A stretch of 36,923 nucleotides of DNA, from the NCBI GenBank assembly GCA_903819595.1, contig CAIJED010000047.1, forward strand, positions 1-36,923, given 5' to 3'. Below are positions 33,000-36,923 of this stretch, piece by piece. The translations under genes and the position numbers were made by a program. This DNA comes from an uncultured Methanomicrobiales archaeon. Lineage in GTDB: Archaea; Halobacteriota; Methanomicrobia; Methanomicrobiales; Methanospirillaceae. Positions within the stretch are counted from its first letter, which is position 1, and the number at the start of each line of letters is the position of its first letter. The notes beneath the pieces were generated by a model, which saw only the letters and a program-made list of their open reading frames with translations, was not told the DNA's origin and made no database searches.

Positions 33000-35505
33000 T
33001 TATGGGAACTCATTCACACTGATCCAGTTCGGGTAGGTCGCACTATCACTACCATACTGGTTGCTGGCATCCAGTTTCACCGTGAATGTGCCATGAGAGT
33101 TATACGTGTGGATTGGGTTTCTCACGTTTCCATACTGGCCATCCCCATATGACCAGAACCATGTCGTGGGGTTATTTGAAGATGTATCAGTGAACTGAAC
33201 AGTTAATGGGTTGGATCCAGATGTCGGATTTGCTTTGAAAGAAGCAACCGGTGTACCAGTGAGGATGACCTGCTTTGACACCGTCGATGATACTCCCGGG
33301 GTAGTGGTAATGGTCAGGGTAACCGTATAATTCCCGGGTTTCGTGTATGTATGGACAGGGTTCTGCTCGGTCGACACAATATAGCCATCACCAAACTGCC
33401 ACCTGAAGCCGGTGGGGTTACCCTCGGAATTGTCAGTAAACTGTATCATCAATGGTACGTCCCCCTTTGCCGGCATGAATGTGAAGTCGGCATTGATCGG
33501 CGTTCCGATGGTAATCAGTGAGGGTTTTACCAGATTAGATGACCCGGCTCCATTGGACACCGTCAACTTGACACTGTAGGTACCATAGGAGAGGTAGGTG
33601 TGGACCGGGCTCTTTTCAGTTGAGTGTGACCCGTCACCAAAGTCCCAGCTCCATGTATCCGGAACCCCGGTTGAGGTGTCAGTAAACCTGACGGCCTTCG
33701 GTGCTATTCCGGATGTTGCATTGACCATGAAATTCGCCTGTGGTAATTCAGTGACGGTAATAAGGTCCTTTTTAACGGTTGTGTTGAATCCCGCCATGTT
33801 CTGGACGGTTTCAGTCACCGTGTATACACCGGGTCTCTGGTAGATATGTGTCGGGTTCTTCGCACTCGCTACAGCCCCATCTCCAAACTTCCAGGAGAAT
33901 CTCCACGGGTTGCCCTGGGACTGATCAGTGAACCTGACGGCAAGTGGAGTGTTCCCACTTGTCGGGCTCGCTGTAAATTCAGCAAAGGGTGTTTTTGTCA
34001 CCGTTATATATGCGGTTCTCCTGATGTCGGAGTAGGGCTTGTCAGACGTGGTATCGTTAACCCGGAGGTACACCGTATAGCTTCCAGCCGTGTTGTAGGT
34101 ATGAACAGGGTTCTGGATATCAGCAAATGTGCCGTCTCCAAACTCCCATGCCCACCTGTTCGGGAAATTGGATGAGGTGTCAGTAAACTGGACGGCCAGG
34201 GGAAGAGTCCCTATTGTCGGTGTTCCGGTGAAATTTGCAATAGCACGCGGATTCCTTACAACAACCGGCCCCCTTCTGAGGGGTGCACTTGTACCGCCCT
34301 CATTCGACGCAGTCAAGGTGATATAGTAATTTCCACTTGCGTTGTAGATATGGGTTGGATTCTGGAGGTCAGAGGTCGTCCCATCACCGAAATCCCAATG
34401 CCACGAGGTCGGATTATTTCTTGACTGGTCAATCGCGTAGAAAACGGTCTCCTTTGCCGTTCCATTTGCCGGGTGACCGGTGAAATCGGCGATGGGTTTT
34501 GGCTGGGTCGCGTTGATCAGGTCGGGTTTGGTGATAATATTATTGCAATCCGAATTCAGGACCTCAAGACTTACCGTATACAAATGAACGGCTGTATAGT
34601 TATGAACAGGGTTCGTGTCATGTGATACCGGAGTCCCATCCCCAAAGTTCCAGTTCCGGTGCGTGATTGTACCGGTCGAGTTATCCGTAAACTGCACGGT
34701 CAGGTTGATGTCACCCTTCGTGGGGGTTGCGGTGAAGTTTGCCACCGGGCATGGATTCTTCACGGTAATAAATCCGGTTTTTGTCAGGGGGGTACCTTCT
34801 CCACCAGTATTGAACACCCTCAAGGTGACGTCATACACACCGACTGCGGTATAATTATGACTTGGGTTTTGCTGAGTTGAATTTCCTCCATCACCAAAAG
34901 TCCAGAGCCATCCGTTTGCATACTGGGAGAGGTCCATGAACGTGACATTCATTGGGGCTGGCCCATTGGTCGGTGTCGCATTGAAATCAGCCACGGGCCT
35001 GTTGGTGACAGTAATATTCTTCGATGCAGAATTTGTGCCTGTTGCATTCGTAACGGTGAGATTTACCGTGTAATTCTGGACACCGAAGTAGGTATGTGGG
35101 GGCGGATTGACTAACTGGCTTGAGGTACCATCCCCAAAGTCCCAGTTCCGGGTCAGGATATTTGCCACTGATGTATCTGTGAAGTTAACGTTTATCGTGG
35201 AGACAAAGCCATGATCGGGAACCGCTGTAAAGTTGGCGACAGGTGGAACAGGAACATTCGCCGTGATTGCCGGGGCTGATATCGGACCACTACTACCCGC
35301 AATATTGGTAATATTCACCGTTGGATGGTAAGTTCCTGCAACCGTGTAATTGTGCAACGGGTTCTTTGTGAGGTCACTGGCCCCATCGCCAAACGTCCAG
35401 TAATATGTGAATGGAGCGGTACCTGACGGAGTTACATTAAACTGGACCGACAGCGGGGTAACCCCGGAGAGAGGTGCAGCAGTGACATTTCCACTGGGAG
35501 GAACC
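33000..35505 (-). repeat. Ten tandem PKD-domain coding repeats, about 246 nt each
   Basis: Ten units each encode a conserved W-x-FGDG, then NPxHxY and a YTVTL-like strand. Units are diverged in DNA, so they are old duplications rather than recent identical repeats. Confidence 0.85.
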
Positions 35506-36701
35506 GGTGCGGTGATCGTAAATGCACTGGGGAGAGTGCCTTCCTGGGTATCATTATTCCTGACCGTGACATTGTATACCCCGGTCGGTTTTCCGGTAAT
35601 GTCAAACGTACAGGTGATTCCACTTCCATTGCCTCCCAAAATATTTGTTGCCGGAATTGTATTGGATGCCTGGGTAAGCTTTGCTGTCAGACCACTCCTA
35701 AACCCGGACCCGTTTATTGAGACATTTATTGGTGCGTTATTCAGTCCGGTATTAGGCTGCATATCAGTTATTTGTGGAGCCTGAGGATAGAAGACCTGGA
35801 ATGCATTCAAGGCGGTTGTATTGTTATTCAATCCCCCGGGGTTGGTGACGGTAACGTTATAGAACCCTACAGGGATGTTTACAAGATATAACCCCAGATC
35901 AATCTCCCCCTGGCCATGCAAGGTTGGGCCAGTGCTAATCGGAACGGACTGAACGCCATCTTTCCAGAATAATACCGTCGGGGTTGACTTGAACAGAGAT
36001 CCAAAGATGATTATTCCCTTATTCGCGTTATCATTGGTACTATTCAATGGTGATACACTGGAAATTGAAGGAGCCACATTGTATAACGTAAATAAACGGA
36101 CATTACTTAGGTTTCCATCCGTATTCTTTACATATGTATACCAGTTCCCTGCCGCAAGTCCTGCAAAATTGAACGAATACGTTGTTGTAGATCCCAGTTG
36201 CACCCCGGTAACAATGTAACTCCCATTCGTCATATTGGCTGTTGCACCTGCCAGAATCCCGGTTCCAACAAATGATACATTTGTGATCCCATTATTCAGG
36301 CCATTATCCGGTAAAATACTCGTAAGGACTGGCGGTGGATTATTGACGTAGAACCCATTCACCAATGTTCCATTGTTTAATGGATTATCCTTATCAAAGA
36401 CTGTTACATTTGCAGGACCTTTTGCCAGACCGGTCAGATCAAACGAACATGCTAGTTGACCTGACGAAATTAGATAGATAGGACCTACCCGGGGTCCCTG
36501 AACGTTCCCTTGTTGAAGATAGGTATCGGATTTATCACTAAAATTGCTACCAGACAGATTAGTGATTGGAATAGTGCCGTTGTTAAACCCACTACTGGGG
36601 TCTATTCCTGTCACATATATTTGTCCAGCACACACTGGCAGTACCAGTAGCATCAGTGCTCCAATTATAATAGCCGTTTTAATAAACTTCGTTGTTGTCA
36701 C
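33000..36701 (-). CDS. Giant secreted surface protein with IPT/TIG-like and PKD repeats
   Basis: About 1,233 residues. A signal peptide (IKTAIIIGALMLLVLPVCAG) is followed by four IPT/TIG-like repeats of 85-95 residues (each near a P-x-x-G-x-N-N-G turn and ending in a VTV strand). Ten PKD domains of about 82 residues follow, each with a W-x-FGDG or close variant; the last reads WSYGDG. The many NxT/S sequons suggest N-glycosylation. There is no C-terminal membrane helix, sorting motif or lipobox, so attachment is unclear. I place the start at the GTG at 36701, preceded by the perfect ribosome-binding sequence AGGTGATC; the ORF track uses a GTG inside that site. Likely adhesin, sheath or S-layer-associated protein. 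Confidence 0.88.
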   Translation of the reverse strand: MTTTKFIKTAIIIGALMLLVLPVCAGQIYVTGIDPSSGFNNGTIPITNLSGSNFSDKSDTYLQQGNVQGPRVGPIYLISSGQLACSFDLTGLAKGPANVTVFDKDNPLNNGTLVNGFYVNNPPPVLTSILPDNGLNNGITNVSFVGTGILAGATANMTNGSYIVTGVQLGSTTTYSFNFAGLAAGNWYTYVKNTDGNLSNVRLFTLYNVAPSISSVSPLNSTNDNANKGIIIFGSLFKSTPTVLFWKDGVQSVPISTGPTLHGQGEIDLGLYLVNIPVGFYNVTVTNPGGLNNNTTALNAFQVFYPQAPQITDMQPNTGLNNAPINVSINGSGFRSGLTAKLTQASNTIPATNILGGNGSGITCTFDITGKPTGVYNVTVRNNDTQEGTLPSAFTITAPVPPSGNVTAAPLSGVTPLSVQFNVTPSGTAPFTYYWTFGDGASDLTKNPLHNYTVAGTYHPTVNITNIAGSSGPISAPAITANVPVPPVANFTAVPDHGFVSTINVNFTDTSVANILTRNWDFGDGTSSQLVNPPPHTYFGVQNYTVNLTVTNATGTNSASKNITVTNRPVADFNATPTNGPAPMNVTFMDLSQYANGWLWTFGDGGNSTQQNPSHNYTAVGVYDVTLRVFNTGGEGTPLTKTGFITVKNPCPVANFTATPTKGDINLTVQFTDNSTGTITHRNWNFGDGTPVSHDTNPVHNYTAVHLYTVSLEVLNSDCNNIITKPDLINATQPKPIADFTGHPANGTAKETVFYAIDQSRNNPTSWHWDFGDGTTSDLQNPTHIYNASGNYYITLTASNEGGTSAPLRRGPVVVRNPRAIANFTGTPTIGTLPLAVQFTDTSSNFPNRWAWEFGDGTFADIQNPVHTYNTAGSYTVYLRVNDTTSDKPYSDIRRTAYITVTKTPFAEFTASPTSGNTPLAVRFTDQSQGNPWRFSWKFGDGAVASAKNPTHIYQRPGVYTVTETVQNMAGFNTTVKKDLITVTELPQANFMVNATSGIAPKAVRFTDTSTGVPDTWSWDFGDGSHSTEKSPVHTYLSYGTYSVKLTVSNGAGSSNLVKPSLITIGTPINADFTFMPAKGDVPLMIQFTDNSEGNPTGFRWQFGDGYIVSTEQNPVHTYTKPGNYTVTLTITTTPGVSSTVSKQVILTGTPVASFKANPTSGSNPLTVQFTDTSSNNPTTWFWSYGDGQYGNVRNPIHTYNSHGTFTVKLDASNQYGSDSATYPNWISVNEFP

Positions 36702-36705
36702 CTTG

Positions 36706-36782
36706 ATCACCTGAGCTCAGTTTTTTTAGCATCCGACGGTCGGAAATCTGCGATGCTTCGCACCTCAAAACCCGATATAAAT
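36706..36782 (-). promoter_or_regulatory. Promoter and structured leader of the PKD protein gene
   Basis: Minus-strand ATTTATATC (36774-36782) is the TATA box, predicting a start near 36752. The leader of about 50 nt contains CCGAC-C-GTCGG enclosed by AGCATC/GATGCT, an A7 tract and the palindrome CTGAGCTCAG (36711-36720) directly next to the ribosome-binding sequence AGGTGATC. Confidence 0.5.
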
Positions 36783-36923
36783 CTATTCAACATATCCTCT
36801 CCTGTAACATATTTAAACTTTTCGTGAATTTAGGCCTCATATTCACGCGTTTTTCCCGATATCCCTTCACAGGTGCGCGTTAAATGTGATATCTGGTAAC
36901 CAAAAGGGTCATATTGACATCAA

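Noticed and set aside
33000-35505. Tandem repeats as a CRISPR or satellite array
   Set aside because: The periodicity is explained by diverged PKD protein domains, not by identical DNA repeats with spacers.

Overview
This window is archaeal chromosome, most probably from a methanogen of the order Methanomicrobiales (Methanoregula/Methanosphaerula type). That placement is inference. It rests on a thermosome, aIF-5A with its GKHG hypusine loop, an archaeal Nob1, the PRTase-fold regulator GfcR and a citramalate synthase of the MJ1392 type. Also consistent are lipobox and PEGA lipoproteins with Thr/Pro linkers, a giant PKD surface protein, and TATA boxes about 26 nt before starts. The bacterial-type grpE-dnaK-dnaJ operon and purH are typical acquisitions of mesophilic methanogens.

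Layout. 1-2895 (+): a 5'-truncated prs overlaps rtcA, which overlaps nob1; gfcR follows from its own promoter. This is a PRPP and RNA-processing block. 2979-4805 (+): thermosome subunit, a terminator and tRNA-Ser(CGA). 5111-6928: a CxxCxxCC (YkgJ-type) protein, a small divergent two-half zinc-finger protein and a lipoprotein. 7063-10477 (-): a surface-glycan block of FAD protein, GT4 and GT2, followed by a hotdog thioesterase. 10652-14287 (-): cimA-ilvB-ilvN, which builds 2-oxobutyrate from pyruvate and feeds it to acetohydroxyacid synthase for isoleucine. 14730-16214 (-): purH.

16534-20094 (+): grpE-dnaK-dnaJ. 20572-22247 (+): a PEGA lipoprotein and a Trm-G10-like tRNA methyltransferase. 22744-24338 (-): suhB-nadK, the two halves of what is one fused protein in Methanocaldococcus. 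24418-24801 (+): aIF-5A. 25271-26083 (-): an anchored extracellular protein of unknown function. 26410-27606 (+): Mrp/NBP35 with a small abutting unknown protein. 27907-29448 (+): a double-ACT/metallo-beta-lactamase fusion with an altered metal motif. 29881-31627 (+): hxlB and a class I/II aminotransferase. 31813-32850 (+): M42 aminopeptidase. 33000-36701 (-): a roughly 1,230-residue surface protein with four IPT/TIG-like and ten PKD repeats, behind a structured leader.

Signals that conventional annotation would miss: (i) many first genes appear leaderless, with a TATA-like box about 26 nt before the start; (ii) several stop codons lie inside perfect inverted repeats (dnaJ, aIF-5A, a lipoprotein); (iii) the thermosome and grpE promoters share a TATATAGAA element followed by a GTT(C/A)TA half-site; (iv) three consecutive inverted repeats precede the PEGA lipoprotein; (v) a probable gene remnant lies between the Trm-G10 and nadK genes. 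I found no CRISPR array, insertion sequence or integrase, and no clear defence or other wholly new multi-gene system. The most unusual protein is the ACT-ACT-MBL fusion.
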